From Methyloversatilis sp. RAC08 (GTDB lineage: Bacteria > Pseudomonadota > Gammaproteobacteria > Burkholderiales > Rhodocyclaceae), in the NCBI RefSeq assembly GCF_001713355.1, contig NZ_CP016448.1, positions 3,162,001 through 3,226,000 on the forward strand: a DNA stretch of 64,000 nt. Reading direction: 5' to 3'. The notes beneath the pieces were generated by a model. That model was not told the origin of the DNA, ran no database searches, and worked only from the letters and a program-made list of their open reading frames with translations. Positions 36,504 through 45,807 of this stretch are shown here, one piece after another; position 1 is the stretch's first letter, and every line of letters begins with the position of its first letter. The translations under genes and the position numbers were made by a program.

Positions 36504-37673
36504 ATGTCCGGCAACACTTTGGGCACGCTGTTCTGTGTCACATCCTTTGGTGAATCGCACGGCCCGGCCATCGGCTGCGTGGTCGATGGCTGCCCGCCGG
36601 GGCTGGCGCTGACCGCTGCCGACATCCAGCACGAACTTGATCGGCGCAAGCCCGGTACATCGCGCCACGTGACGCAGCGGCGCGAACCGGATGAAGTGGA
36701 AATCCTGTCCGGCGTGTTCGAGGGTATGACAACCGGCGCGCCTATCGCATTGCTGATCCGCAACCAGGACCAGCGTTCGAAGGACTACGGCAACATTGCC
36801 GAAACCTTCCGCCCGGGTCATGCCGACTACGCTTACTGGCAGAAGTACGGCATCCGCGACCACCGCGGCGGTGGCCGTTCGTCGGCGCGCGAAACCGCAG
36901 TGCGCGTGGCGGCCGGCGCGATCGCGCGCAAGTGGCTGAAGGAGCGTTACGGCATCGACATCCATGGCTGGATGAGTCAGCTCGGTCCGCTGCGCATCAC
37001 CTACCGTGAACGTGCGGCCATCTCGGACAACCCCTTCTTCGCGCCCGATGCAGCCATCGTGCCCGAACTCGAGGCCTTCATGGACACGCTGCGCAAGTCC
37101 GGCGATTCCTGCGGCGCGCGCATCGAGGTCATGGCATCCGGTGTGCCGGTCGGCTGGGGCGAGCCGGTGTACGACAGGCTGGATGCAGACATTGCACACG
37201 CGATGATGGGCATCAATGCGGTCAAGGGTGTCGAGATCGGCGCCGGTTTTGCGAGCGTCGAGCAGCGCGGCACCGAGCATTCGGACGAAATGTCGCCGCA
37301 GGGTTATCTGTCGAACAACGCCGGCGGTGTGCTCGGCGGCATTTCGACCGGGCAGGACGTGCGCGTATCGATCGCCATCAAGCCGACGTCGAGCATCCGG
37401 CTCGACCGCCATTCGATCGACAAGGCGGGCAACCCGGTCATCGTAAATACACACGGCCGGCACGACCCGTGTGTCGGCATCCGCGCCACCCCGGTGGCCG
37501 AAGCCATGCTGGCGCTGGTGCTGATCGACCATGCGCTGCGCCACCGCGCGCAGTGCGGCGACGTCGAATGTGCGACGCCGCGCATCGCCGCTGCGGCGCC
37601 GGCTGACGTGATCGCCGGCATCCGCGCGCAGCGCGACGCGGCGGTCGATGATCCGGAGCCGGACGAGGCCTGA
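36504..37673 (+). CDS. aroC: Chorismate synthase
   Basis: This 389-aa enzyme converts 5-enolpyruvylshikimate 3-phosphate to chorismate, the last shared step of aromatic amino-acid synthesis, using reduced FMN. Family signatures are [54 protein letters not shown] and the late [24 protein letters not shown] -10-like element at 36469-36474 suggests its own promoter. It is convergent with the PEBP gene, with only 6 bp between the stops. Confidence 0.97.
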   Translation: MSGNTLGTLFCVTSFGESHGPAIGCVVDGCPPGLALTAADIQHELDRRKPGTSRHVTQRREPDEVEILSGVFEGMTTGAPIALLIRNQDQRSKDYGNIAETFRPGHADYAYWQKYGIRDHRGGGRSSARETAVRVAAGAIARKWLKERYGIDIHGWMSQLGPLRITYRERAAISDNPFFAPDAAIVPELEAFMDTLRKSGDSCGARIEVMASGVPVGWGEPVYDRLDADIAHAMMGINAVKGVEIGAGFASVEQRGTEHSDEMSPQGYLSNNAGGVLGGISTGQDVRVSIAIKPTSSIRLDRHSIDKAGNPVIVNTHGRHDPCVGIRATPVAEAMLALVLIDHALRHRAQCGDVECATPRIAAAAPADVIAGIRAQRDAAVDDPEPDEA

Positions 37674-37679
37674 GGCGCG

Positions 37680-38306
37680 TCAGCCGGCGACCGCCGGGTT
37701 CAGCGCGTACACGCCGGTCAGTTTCGCTTCACCGAGCACATGGCCAGACATTGCCTTGAGTGCATCGGCGGCGGTGAAACGTCCGTCGACCGGCAACCGC
37801 TCGACGTCCAGCGCGTACAGCGTGAACACGTAGTGATGCAGGATTTCGTCATTCCACGGCGGGCAGGGACCGTCGTAGCCGTAGTAGTCGCCCTTCATCT
37901 GCTCGTCGCCGGCAAACCAGGCCGTGTAGTCATTGATGCCCTGGCGCGTGCCGCGCGGACCGGTCGGACCCGGTTTGCCGCACGGCGTCACGTCGGACGA
38001 GAACTCACCCTCGGCGATTTCACCGGACGGGGCGAGATCGACGAGCACCCAGTGCGAAAAATCGGTCCGCGGCAGGCTTGCAGGCACGGTGCGACCTTCC
38101 TGATTGACATCGTCTGGCCGGGTCGGGACGTCCGGATCGTTGCAGATCAGCACCAGCGAGCGGGTGCCGGTCGGCAGGCCGGACCAGGCAAGGTGCGGAT
38201 TGCGGTTCGCGCCCAGGCAGACATGGCCGGTGACGGCCGGAATGCAGAAGGCGTTCTCGCCCGGGATGCGGCCGTTGTCCTCGAAGTTGTTGCTCGTCAG
38301 TTTCAT
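37680..38306 (-). CDS. YbhB/YbcL-type phosphatidylethanolamine-binding-like protein
   Basis: This 208-aa protein belongs to the PEBP (RKIP) family: NPHLAWSGLPTGTRSLVLIC, NDPDVPTRPDDVN, DFSHWVLVDLAPS and the C-terminal HHYVFTLYALDVE. E. coli YbhB and YbcL have this fold, but no clear function. Several positions (GKPGPTGPRGTRQGINDYTA, GYDGPCPPW) form the conserved anion-binding pocket. No signal peptide is visible, so it is cytoplasmic. The start has GGAGGG 5 nt upstream. It follows murJ by 13 nt and is probably co-transcribed. Confidence 0.92.
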   Translation of the reverse strand: MKLTSNNFEDNGRIPGENAFCIPAVTGHVCLGANRNPHLAWSGLPTGTRSLVLICNDPDVPTRPDDVNQEGRTVPASLPRTDFSHWVLVDLAPSGEIAEGEFSSDVTPCGKPGPTGPRGTRQGINDYTAWFAGDEQMKGDYYGYDGPCPPWNDEILHHYVFTLYALDVERLPVDGRFTAADALKAMSGHVLGEAKLTGVYALNPAVAG

Positions 38307-38319
38307 GCATGCCCTCCAG

Positions 38320-39858
38320 TCAGGATGTTGCTCGACGCGAAAAATCGCGCAGCCGGAAACCCAATGCAAACAGCGTGGCGAAATAGCTGCCTGCGCCCGC
38401 CAGAACGATCCAGATCAGGTTCAGGATGCGCGTCATCGTACCTGCGCGCAGCCAGTCGCCGGCGAGATCGGCGCTGAAGTACAACACGCCGCCCATGACG
38501 GCCAGCGCGATCAGGATTTTCAGCCAGAAAGCGGTCCATCCGGGTGCCGGCAGGTAGGCGCCGATGCGCCGCAAGCCGCGATACAGCAGCGCGGCGTTGA
38601 CCAGTGATGCGAGACCGATCGACAAAGCCAGCCCGGCGTGCGCCAGCGGTTTGATGAAGGCGAGGTTCATCAGTTGCGTCAACACCAGCACGCCGAGCGC
38701 GATTTTCACCGGCGTGCGGATGTCCTGGCGGGAATAAAAGCCGGGCGCGAGCACCTTCACAAGAATCAGTCCGGTCAGGCCGACGCTGTAGGCGACCAGT
38801 GCGTTGCGCGTCTGCAGCACATCGTGCGCCGTGAACTGGCCGTGGTGAAACAGCGTCGCCACCAGCGGCGTGGCGAGAAGGGCGAGCGCCAGTGCAGCAG
38901 GCAGCGTGAGCATCAGGGTCAGGCGCAGGCCCCAGTCGAGCAGGCCGGAAAACTCGCCGGTGTTTCCGTCCGCGTGACTGCGCGACAGCGAGGGCAGCAG
39001 GATGGTACCCAGCGCCACGCCAAGCAGACCGGCCGGAAATTCCATCAGGCGATCGGCGTAATACAGCCACGACACCGATCCGCTTTCCAGGAAGGACGCG
39101 AAGATGGTGTTGATCAGCAATGAAATCTGCGACACCGACACGCCGAGGATGGCCGGCAGCATCAACTTGAAGACACGCCGCACGCCGGGGTCCTGCAGAT
39201 CGAGCCTGATGCGCGGCAGCATGCCGATGCGCATCAGTGCCGGCACCTGCAGCGCCAGCTGCAATACGCCACCGATGAATACCGCCCAGGCCAGCGCCAG
39301 CACCGGCGGATCGAAGAAGGGCGCCGCGAACAGGCTCATGCCGATGAAGCTCAGGTTCAGCAGCACGGGCGTGAAAGCCGGTATCGCGAATCGGCTGAAG
39401 GTGTTCAGCACGCCGCCGGCCATCGCCACCAGCGACATGAACAGGATGTAGGGGAAAGTGATGCGGGTCAGCATGACCGTCAGGTCGAACTTTTCGGTGT
39501 CGGCCGCGAAGCCCGGGGCGGAGATGTAGATCAGCCAGGGCGCGCCGAGGATGCCGAGCAGCGTCACGCCGGTGACGATGAGCGCCAGCAGGGTCGCCAC
39601 CCGATCGATCAGCGCCCGCGTATCGTCGGTGCCGCGCCGGTTGCGGTACTCGCCGAGAATGGGCACGAAGGCCTGCGAAAACGCACCTTCGGCGAACATG
39701 CGGCGCAACAGATTGGGCAGGCGGAAGGCGACGAAGAAGGCGTCGGTCGCAGCGCCCGCACCGAAAGCACGTGCGATGAAGAAGTCGCGTACGAAGCCGA
39801 GGATGCGCGACAGCAGAGTCATGCTGCTGACGGTCGCGAGTGCGCGGAGCAGATTCAT
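38320..39858 (-). CDS. murJ: Lipid II flippase MurJ
   Basis: This 512-aa inner-membrane protein of the MOP superfamily flips lipid II for peptidoglycan synthesis. It has about 14 membrane segments. The start [20 protein letters not shown] and [20 protein letters not shown], plus [16 protein letters not shown], are typical of MurJ. Key Arg residues of the central cavity are in the [11 protein letters not shown] region. A longer frame to 39951 lacks similarity. Its upstream region is shared with the divergent rpsT promoter, an order common in proteobacteria. Confidence 0.96.
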   Translation of the reverse strand: MNLLRALATVSSMTLLSRILGFVRDFFIARAFGAGAATDAFFVAFRLPNLLRRMFAEGAFSQAFVPILGEYRNRRGTDDTRALIDRVATLLALIVTGVTLLGILGAPWLIYISAPGFAADTEKFDLTVMLTRITFPYILFMSLVAMAGGVLNTFSRFAIPAFTPVLLNLSFIGMSLFAAPFFDPPVLALAWAVFIGGVLQLALQVPALMRIGMLPRIRLDLQDPGVRRVFKLMLPAILGVSVSQISLLINTIFASFLESGSVSWLYYADRLMEFPAGLLGVALGTILLPSLSRSHADGNTGEFSGLLDWGLRLTLMLTLPAALALALLATPLVATLFHHGQFTAHDVLQTRNALVAYSVGLTGLILVKVLAPGFYSRQDIRTPVKIALGVLVLTQLMNLAFIKPLAHAGLALSIGLASLVNAALLYRGLRRIGAYLPAPGWTAFWLKILIALAVMGGVLYFSADLAGDWLRAGTMTRILNLIWIVLAGAGSYFATLFALGFRLRDFSRRATS

Positions 39859-39940
39859 CGAAAGAAGGCGATGCTGGGTCAGCGCGCACCTTACCAGAGC
39901 GCGCAGCGCGAACGTGCCTGCCGGGCGCTCGATCGGGGGC

Positions 39941-39969
39941 TTGCGCCGCACTGTGAGCTTATGTATATT
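39941..39969 (+). promoter_or_regulatory. rpsT promoter
   Basis: TTGCGC (39941-39946), 17 bp, TATATT (39964-39969). The transcript would start about 24 nt before the rpsT ATG. Confidence 0.6.
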
Positions 39970-39999
39970 CGCGTGTTTTCCCGAACACGAATTCGCAAC

Positions 40000-40275
40000 A
40001 TGGCCAATTCAGCACAAGCACGCAAGCGCGCCCGTCAGGCAAACGTTCGTCGCGATCACAACACGAGCCAGCGCTCCGAACTGCGCACGGCGATCAAGAA
40101 TGTCCGCAAGGCGATTCTCGCCGGCGACAAGCAGGCCGCGCAGGCGATATTCCTGAAGGCACAGACGACGATCGACAGCATCGCCGACAAGAACATCATT
40201 CACAAGAACAAGGCCGCTCGCCACAAGAGCCGCCTGTCTGGCGCGATCAAGTCGATGGCCGCCGCAGCCGCCTGA
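40000..40275 (+). CDS. rpsT: 30S ribosomal protein S20
   Basis: This 91-aa basic protein binds 16S rRNA in the small subunit. [35 protein letters not shown] and [20 protein letters not shown] are the S20 signature regions. It has its own promoter and a strong terminator, so it is monocistronic, as in many proteobacteria. Confidence 0.98.
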   Translation: MANSAQARKRARQANVRRDHNTSQRSELRTAIKNVRKAILAGDKQAAQAIFLKAQTTIDSIADKNIIHKNKAARHKSRLSGAIKSMAAAAA

Positions 40276-40290
40276 GCCTCGATACGAAAT

Positions 40291-40324
40291 GAAAAAGCCG
40301 ACCTTCGGGTCGGCTTTTTCATTT
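40291..40324 (+). terminator. rpsT intrinsic terminator
   Basis: A perfect 13-bp stem, GAAAAAGCCGACC / GGTCGGCTTTTTC, with loop TTCG (40291-40320), then ATTTT. The A-rich left arm makes it potentially bidirectional. Confidence 0.95.
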
Positions 40325-40468
40325 TATCCGGCAGCCCTTGCGCGAACGACAGCCCGAATCAATCGGGTGCGTCGTCCGGATCAGTCATCCGGAATTCATT
40401 CGTTCTGCTGCAATTCCTTCCTTGCCGTCCGCAATCCGGACGGCGCATATCGATTGCTGCTTTGCATC

Positions 40469-40864
40469 TCAGGGTAGCGTGTCGCTGACCTGATAGTCGA
40501 CGCGCAAGCCGTTGTCACGCGCAAAGTGCATCAGGAAGTTGTAGGCCAACGGTTCGAGGTCGTACAGCCGCGCGTCGACGAAGACACACTTTTCTCCCGT
40601 GATCCAGCAACCCGGCCGCACAAACGGTGAATAGCGCATCTTGCGCTGGCTGCCGAATGAGGACATCACGCCACACAGGCGGTCGCACCAGTCGCTGGGG
40701 CGGAACGGCCTGCCGTTGGCGGTAGCGCCGATGATGGTGAAGCTGCGCGGCGCACGATTCCCGTCGCGCAGTGCGTCATCAGCATTGCGTGTCGACAAGA
40801 CTTCATTCGCCGGTGTATCGGCAATCGATAAAGCTGTGGCGTCAATATGCGGTAAGGCGCTCAT
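40469..40864 (-). CDS. DUF3579 family protein
   Basis: This 131-aa protein matches the betaproteobacterial DUF3579 family: SFTIIGATANGRPFRPSDWC, DRLCGVMSSFG, YSPFVRPGCWITGEKCVFVD and LEPLAYNFLMHFARDNGL. The function is unknown. The N-terminal 35 residues are less conserved-looking and may indicate a later real start. No operon partners are on this strand. Confidence 0.85.
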   Translation of the reverse strand: MSALPHIDATALSIADTPANEVLSTRNADDALRDGNRAPRSFTIIGATANGRPFRPSDWCDRLCGVMSSFGSQRKMRYSPFVRPGCWITGEKCVFVDARLYDLEPLAYNFLMHFARDNGLRVDYQVSDTLP

Positions 40865-40892
40865 ATCGTATTTACGACCTGTGCAATGGAAT

Positions 40893-40945
40893 TCTTGACC
40901 CGAGCCACAGACGCCTGCGTTTGCAGGCGACGTGAGTCAAACAAG
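40893..40945. other. Inverted-repeat structure between DUF3579 and a small gene
   Basis: An inner 7-bp hairpin CGCCTGC-GTTT-GCAGGCG (40912-40929) is framed by TTCTTGAC on the left and GTCAA-AC-AAGAA on the right, so the whole could fold as a two-level stem. It lies between divergent genes and may be a regulator site or an RNA structure. Confidence 0.4.
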
Positions 40946-40972
40946 AAATCCTTTAAAAACAATCGGAACGAA

Positions 40973-41001
40973 TTGTAAAGTTACCAACTAGTTTCTATAC
41001 T
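40973..41001 (+). promoter_or_regulatory. Promoter of the small gene at 41014
   Basis: TTGTAA (40973-40978), 17 bp, TATACT (40996-41001): a good sigma-70 match in an AT-rich pocket. The transcript would start near 41008, leaving a leader of about 6 nt before the ATG at 41014. Confidence 0.6.
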
Positions 41002-41013
41002 CGCGCTATCTCC

Positions 41014-41241
41014 ATGACGAGATTGCGATTTATGCTTAATTCACCCATGCGCGCTCACAAGGCAACGAAGCCTTCGACGGTGCGATCTCCGGTAGCACGG
41101 TTCGGATTCAGCATTCGCACACGCAGCGGCGTGTTGATGGAGAACCTGAGCATTCCAGGTACGTCGGCGGACGATGCCGAACGCAAGCTGAAACAGATCT
41201 ACATGGGTTGCTCGGTGCTAGCACGCTTTGTGCCAGACTGA
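41014..41241 (+). CDS. Small conserved-looking protein of unknown function
   Basis: This 75-aa protein has a basic N-terminus, then FSIRTRSGVLMENLSIPG and SADDAERKLKQIYMGCSVLA. The second part looks like a compact beta-alpha unit, probably conserved among betaproteobacteria, though I cannot name the family. There is no Shine-Dalgarno sequence before the first ATG; ATGs at 41032 and 41047 are alternatives. A clear promoter precedes it, which supports expression. Confidence 0.55.
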   Translation: MTRLRFMLNSPMRAHKATKPSTVRSPVARFGFSIRTRSGVLMENLSIPGTSADDAERKLKQIYMGCSVLARFVPD

Positions 41242-41392
41242 AGTCGGCGCGTCGCACATGCTGATGATCTGTTCCGGATCAAGGTGCTAGCGTCGCTGAA
41301 GCTGGCTTCAGATAGGCCGTGAAGCGATGTGTCACCGGCGTTGGTTGCTGCGCTGCAGTGACGATGTGCGCCGCAACATGAAGGTCTGCCGC

Positions 41393-41421
41393 TACACAGC
41401 GTGACGGCTTTGCACTAAAAT
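41393..41421 (+). promoter_or_regulatory. Putative promoter of the argD-argF-argG genes
   Basis: TACACA (41393-41398), 17 bp, TAAAAT (41416-41421). The -10 is strong and the -35 matches 4 of 6. It would start transcription near 41428, just before the hairpin at 41435. Confidence 0.45.
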
Positions 41422-41434
41422 CTCGGCTTGATCA

Positions 41435-41466
41435 AGCACGGCGGCGCGAGCCGCCGTGCTTTTTTC
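41435..41466 (+). terminator. Intrinsic terminator in the argD upstream region (possible attenuator)
   Basis: A perfect 11-bp stem AGCACGGCGGC / GCCGCCGTGCT with loop GCGA is followed by six Ts. It lies 54 bp upstream of argD and just after a TAAAAT -10. It may end transcription from the small gene upstream, or act as a leader terminator for argD. Confidence 0.85.
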
Positions 41467-41519
41467 GTTTTCCGTAGTGCGCCTGACGGCACACTCGCCA
41501 CGCGGTCGCGGAGCTTTCG

Positions 41520-42707
41520 ATGACGCATCTGATGAATACCTACGGCCGGCAACCGGTCGCCTTCACGCACGGCAAGGGCGCCCGCCTGTATGACGACGCC
41601 GGGCGCGAATATCTGGACGCGATGGCGGGCGTGGCGGTCAACACGCTGGGCCACGGCCACCCCGATCTGGTGCAGGCGATTTCCCGCCAGGCCGCCGAAA
41701 TGATCCATTGCTCGAACCTCTACCGGGTGACCGCGCAGGAACACCTGTCGGACCGTCTGGCCGCGCTGTCGGGCATGGACGAGGTGTTCTTCTGCAATTC
41801 CGGTTGCGAAGCGAACGAGGCGGCCATCAAGCTGGCACGGCTGTACGGTCATCAGCGCGGCGTCGAATTGCCGGGCATCATCGTCATGGAGCACGCCTTT
41901 CACGGCCGCACGCTCGCGACGTTGTCGGCTACCGGCAACCGCAAGGTTCAGGCCGGCTTCGAACCGCTGACGCCGGGTTTCTACCGCGTGCCTTTCAGCG
42001 ACATCGCCGCCGTGAAGGCGATCGCCGAACACAACCGCAATGTGGTGGCCGTGCTGTTCGAGCCGGTCCAGGGCGAAGGCGGCATCCATCCCGCCGATCT
42101 GGCCTACGTGCGCGAGCTGCGCGAACTGTGCACCCAGCATCAATGGCTGATGATGGTCGACGAAGTGCAGAGCGGCGTCGGCCGTACCGGCAGCTGGTTT
42201 GCCTTTCAGCATGCCGGCATCGAACCGGACGTGATGACGCTGGCCAAGGGCCTGGGTTCCGGCGTGCCGATCGGCGCCTGCCTGGCGCGTGGTCCGGCAG
42301 CCGGCGTTTTCAAGCCTGGAACGCACGGCTCGACTTTCGGTGGCAACCCGCTGGCCTGCGCCGCGGCACTGACCACGCTGCACGTGATCGAGCGCGATGG
42401 CCTCATGGATAACGCCGTGCGTCAGGGCGACGCCATCCGCGCCGCCTTCCGCTCGGCACTGGCCGACACCGCCGGCGTGAAGGACATTCGCGGCGTCGGC
42501 ATGATGATCGGTGTCGAACTCGACCGGCCGTGCGGTGCGCTCGTCGCGCAGGCGCTCGAAGCGGGCGTGCTGATCAACGTCACGTCGGAAAGCACCATCC
42601 GTCTGGTGCCCCCGCTGATCTATTCCGATGCCGACAGCCAGGAACTGGTGCAGCGCCTGGCACCCCTCATCCGTAACTTTCTCGCGGGCGCCCAGCTCGC
42701 CGCCTGA
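41520..42707 (+). CDS. argD: Acetylornithine aminotransferase
   Basis: This 395-aa PLP-dependent class III aminotransferase makes N-acetylornithine in arginine synthesis and can also act in lysine synthesis. The PLP Lys is in MTLAKGLGSGVPIGA, preceded by WLMMVDEVQSGVGRTGSWF. FFCNSGCEANEAAIKLAR binds the PLP phosphate. A GGAG site lies 6 nt upstream of the ATG; Met5 is another possible start. argF begins 2 nt after its stop codon. Confidence 0.95.
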   Translation: MTHLMNTYGRQPVAFTHGKGARLYDDAGREYLDAMAGVAVNTLGHGHPDLVQAISRQAAEMIHCSNLYRVTAQEHLSDRLAALSGMDEVFFCNSGCEANEAAIKLARLYGHQRGVELPGIIVMEHAFHGRTLATLSATGNRKVQAGFEPLTPGFYRVPFSDIAAVKAIAEHNRNVVAVLFEPVQGEGGIHPADLAYVRELRELCTQHQWLMMVDEVQSGVGRTGSWFAFQHAGIEPDVMTLAKGLGSGVPIGACLARGPAAGVFKPGTHGSTFGGNPLACAAALTTLHVIERDGLMDNAVRQGDAIRAAFRSALADTAGVKDIRGVGMMIGVELDRPCGALVAQALEAGVLINVTSESTIRLVPPLIYSDADSQELVQRLAPLIRNFLAGAQLAA

Positions 42708-42709
42708 CG

Positions 42710-43633
42710 ATGACTCGACCCAGACACTTTCTGCAGCTCACCGACCTGTCGCGCGAAGAACTGGATTACGTGTTCGCGCGCACGCGCTGGATCAAGGACA
42801 AGTTCAAACGCTACGAACAGTACTGGCCGCTGCAGGACCGCACGCTGGTGATGATTTTCGAGAAGCAGAGCACGCGCACGCGGTTGTCGTTCGAAGCCGG
42901 CATGCATCAGATGGGTGGCAGTGCCATCTACCTAAACACGCGAGATTCGCAGCTCGGACGCGGCGAACCGGTCGAGGATGCCGCGCAGGTCATTTCGCGC
43001 ATGTGCGACGTGGTCATGATCCGCACCTTCGAACAGACCATCATCGAGCGTTTCGCGGCCAATTCGCGGGTGCCGGTCATCAACGGTCTGACCAACGAAT
43101 ACCACCCGTGCCAGGTGCTGGCCGACATCTACACCTGGATAGAGCACCGCGGCGAGATATCCGGCCGCACGGTGGCGTGGATCGGTGACTCGAACAACAT
43201 GTGCCACACCTGGATGCAGGCGGCCGAGCTGTTCGACTTCAAGCTCAATATTTCGACGCCGCCGGGCTACGAGGTGGAACCGGAACGCGCCGGCGTGGGT
43301 ACCGATCACCACGAATGCTTTGCCGACCCGATGGACGCCGCGCGCGGCGCTGATCTGGTCACCACCGACGTATGGACCTCGATGGGCTGGGAAGCGGAAA
43401 ACGAGGCGCGTGCCGCGGCGTTCGCCGACTGGCAGGTCGACGCCGACATGATGAAGGCCGCGAAGCCGGATTCGCTGTTCATGCACTGCCTGCCGGCACA
43501 TCGCGGCGAAGAGGTCAGTGCCGACGTGATCGACGGCCCGCATTCTGTGGTGTGGGACGAAGCCGAAAACCGCCTGCATGCGCAGAAGGCCCTGATGGAA
43601 TTCCTGCTGCTGGGCCGCGTGTCCGGCAGCTGA
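42710..43633 (+). CDS. argF: Ornithine carbamoyltransferase
   Basis: This 307-aa enzyme joins carbamoyl phosphate to ornithine, giving citrulline. The carbamoyl-phosphate motif is FEKQSTRTRLSFEAGM, the HPCQ motif is in NEYHPCQVLADI, and the catalytic HCLPAHRGEE is present. It lies between argD and argG in a clear operon for the last steps of arginine synthesis; argG begins 35 nt downstream. Confidence 0.97.
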   Translation: MTRPRHFLQLTDLSREELDYVFARTRWIKDKFKRYEQYWPLQDRTLVMIFEKQSTRTRLSFEAGMHQMGGSAIYLNTRDSQLGRGEPVEDAAQVISRMCDVVMIRTFEQTIIERFAANSRVPVINGLTNEYHPCQVLADIYTWIEHRGEISGRTVAWIGDSNNMCHTWMQAAELFDFKLNISTPPGYEVEPERAGVGTDHHECFADPMDAARGADLVTTDVWTSMGWEAENEARAAAFADWQVDADMMKAAKPDSLFMHCLPAHRGEEVSADVIDGPHSVVWDEAENRLHAQKALMEFLLLGRVSGS

Positions 43634-43668
43634 ACCAACGAATCAACTGAAAGCGAAAGACGAAGACA

Positions 43669-44907
43669 ATGAGTAGCGGCGACATCAAGAAAGTGGTTCT
43701 GGCCTATTCGGGCGGCCTCGACACCTCGGTCATCCTGAAGTGGCTGCAGGATGTGTACCAGTGCGAAATCGTGACCTTCACCGCCGATCTCGGCCAGGGT
43801 GAGGAGCTCGAACCGGCGCGTGCCAAGGCGATCAAGCTGGGCATCAAGCCGGAGAACATCTACATCGACGACCTGCGCGAAGAGTTCGTGCGCGATTTCG
43901 TGTTTCCGATGTTCCGCGCCAATACGATCTACGAAGGCGAATACCTGCTCGGCACCTCGATCGCGCGTCCGCTGATCGCCAAGCGCCTGATCGACATCGC
44001 GCGCGAAACCGACGCCACGGCCATTTCGCATGGCGCGACCGGCAAGGGCAATGACCAGGTGCGTTTCGAGTTGGGCGCCTACGCCTTGATGCCGAATGTG
44101 AAGGTGATCGCGCCGTGGCGCGAATGGGATCTGCTGTCGCGCGAAAAGCTGCTCGCCTACGCCGAAACGCACGGCATACCGATTGAAATGAAGCACAAGC
44201 AGGGTGGCTCGCCGTATTCGATGGACGCCAACCTGCTGCACATCAGCTACGAAGGTCGTCACCTCGAAGATCCGTCGGCCGAGGCCGAAGAGTCGATGTG
44301 GCGCTGGACGGTGTCGCCCGAAGCGGCACCGGACGCCGCCGAATACCTCGACCTCGAATTCGAGCGCGGCGACCTGGTCAGCATCAACGGCACGCGCATG
44401 CAGGCGCACGAACTGCTGGCCACGTTGAACCAGATAGGCGGCAAGCACGGCATCGGCCGTCTCGACCTGGTCGAGAACCGCTACGTCGGCATGAAGTCGC
44501 GCGGCTGCTACGAAACGCCCGGCGGCACCATCCTGCTGCGCGCCCACCGCGCCATCGAGTCGATCACGCTGGATCGCGAGGTCGCCCACCTGAAGGACGA
44601 CCTGATGCCGCGCTACGCCAGCATCATCTACACCGGCTACTGGTGGAGTCCGGAACGCCGCGCGCTGCAGGCGCTGATCGACCACACTCAGCAATCGGTC
44701 AATGGCTGGGTGCGGCTGAAGCTGTACAAGGGCAATGTGATCGTCGTGGCGCGCGATTCGAAGACCGATTCGCTGTTCGATCCGACCATCGCCACCTTCG
44801 AGGACGACGCCGGTGCCTACGACCAGAAGGACGCGGCCGGTTTCATCAAGCTGAACGCACTGCGCATGCGCATTGCCGCCAATGCGGCCATCAAGCGCGG
44901 CAAGTAA
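43669..44907 (+). CDS. argG: Argininosuccinate synthase
   Basis: This 412-aa enzyme condenses citrulline and aspartate using ATP. The ATP-binding P-loop is [16 protein letters not shown]. Substrate-binding regions include [20 protein letters not shown] and [20 protein letters not shown]. The sequence ends in the usual basic tail. ppnP follows after 32 nt and may share the transcript. Confidence 0.98.
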   Translation: MSSGDIKKVVLAYSGGLDTSVILKWLQDVYQCEIVTFTADLGQGEELEPARAKAIKLGIKPENIYIDDLREEFVRDFVFPMFRANTIYEGEYLLGTSIARPLIAKRLIDIARETDATAISHGATGKGNDQVRFELGAYALMPNVKVIAPWREWDLLSREKLLAYAETHGIPIEMKHKQGGSPYSMDANLLHISYEGRHLEDPSAEAEESMWRWTVSPEAAPDAAEYLDLEFERGDLVSINGTRMQAHELLATLNQIGGKHGIGRLDLVENRYVGMKSRGCYETPGGTILLRAHRAIESITLDREVAHLKDDLMPRYASIIYTGYWWSPERRALQALIDHTQQSVNGWVRLKLYKGNVIVVARDSKTDSLFDPTIATFEDDAGAYDQKDAAGFIKLNALRMRIAANAAIKRGK

Positions 44908-44939
44908 GTCTCCAGACATCCATTTACAGGAACGCAAGC

Positions 44940-45254
44940 ATGTCCCAGTTCGACAACGTCAATGTCGTCAAGAAGGCCAATGTTTATTTCGACGGCAAGT
45001 GCGTCAGCCACAGCATCCAGTTCGCCGACGGCACGAAGAAGTCGGTCGGCGTCATCCTGCCGGCCACGCTCACCTTCAACACCGGCGCGCCGGAAATCAT
45101 GGAAGGCGTGGCGGGCAGCTGCCGGGTGCGCCTGAAGGGTGAGACGGAGTGGAAGACGTATGGCGCGGGCGAGTCCTATGATGTGCCCGGCAACTCGTCG
45201 TTCGACATCGAGGTTGCCGGCGAGCCCTATCACTACGTCTGCCACTTCGGCTGA
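44940..45254 (+). CDS. ppnP: Pyrimidine/purine nucleoside phosphorylase PpnP
   Basis: This 104-aa cupin-like protein (formerly DUF1255/YaiE) splits nucleosides with phosphate. It matches over its full length: [40 protein letters not shown] and [13 protein letters not shown]. An AGGA site precedes the ATG. It lies between argG and yajQ, consistent with a run of co-oriented housekeeping genes. Confidence 0.94.
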   Translation: MSQFDNVNVVKKANVYFDGKCVSHSIQFADGTKKSVGVILPATLTFNTGAPEIMEGVAGSCRVRLKGETEWKTYGAGESYDVPGNSSFDIEVAGEPYHYVCHFG

Positions 45255-45278
45255 GCGGACACTTCCGGGAACCGACGC

Positions 45279-45764
45279 ATGCCTTCCTTCGACATCAGTT
45301 CCGAAATCGACATGGTCGAGCTGCGCAATGCGGTCGATCAGGCGAACAAGGAAATTGCCAACCGCTTCGACTTCAAGGGGTCGGATGCGCGCGTCGAGCA
45401 GGGTGACAAGCTGCTGACCCTGTTCGCCGACGACGACTTCAAGCTCGACCAGGTGTACGACGTGCTGCTCACCAAGTTCGCCAAGCGCAACATCGACGTA
45501 CGCTCGATCGAACGTGGCGACGCGCAGAAGATCAGCGGCAACAAGTCGAAGCAGGAGTTGAAGCTCAAGGTGGGCATCGAGAGCGAATCGGCCAAGAAGA
45601 TCGTGCGCATCCTCAAGGACAGCAAGCTCAAGGTGCAGGGCAGCATCCAGGGCGAAGAGGTGCGCGTGACCGGCGCCAAGCGCGACGTGCTGCAGGACGC
45701 GATCGCGCTGCTGCGAAAGCAGGTGACCGATATCCCGCTGCAGTTCGGCAATTTCCGCGACTGA
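45279..45764 (+). CDS. yajQ: YajQ-family nucleotide-binding protein
   Basis: This 161-aa protein has two ferredoxin-like domains: [20 protein letters not shown] at the start, [16 protein letters not shown] next, and [14 protein letters not shown] at the end. YajQ proteins bind nucleotides, and some bind cyclic di-GMP (the Xanthomonas homologue is a c-di-GMP receptor that acts with a transcription factor). Whether this one does is unknown. The terminator hairpin begins within its last codons. Confidence 0.96.
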   Translation: MPSFDISSEIDMVELRNAVDQANKEIANRFDFKGSDARVEQGDKLLTLFADDDFKLDQVYDVLLTKFAKRNIDVRSIERGDAQKISGNKSKQELKLKVGIESESAKKIVRILKDSKLKVQGSIQGEEVRVTGAKRDVLQDAIALLRKQVTDIPLQFGNFRD

Positions 45765-45807
45765 GCCGCGCGCTGCCGTGTCAGCCGGCGGCGCGGCTCA
45801 GTCTTTC
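45761..45807. terminator. Bidirectional terminator between yajQ and the GATase gene
   Basis: A perfect 11-bp stem CTGAGCCGCGC / GCGCGGCTCAG (45761-45771 and 45791-45801) encloses a smaller stem GCTG/CAGC and is followed by TCTTTC. It overlaps the stop codons of both convergent genes. Confidence 0.75.
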
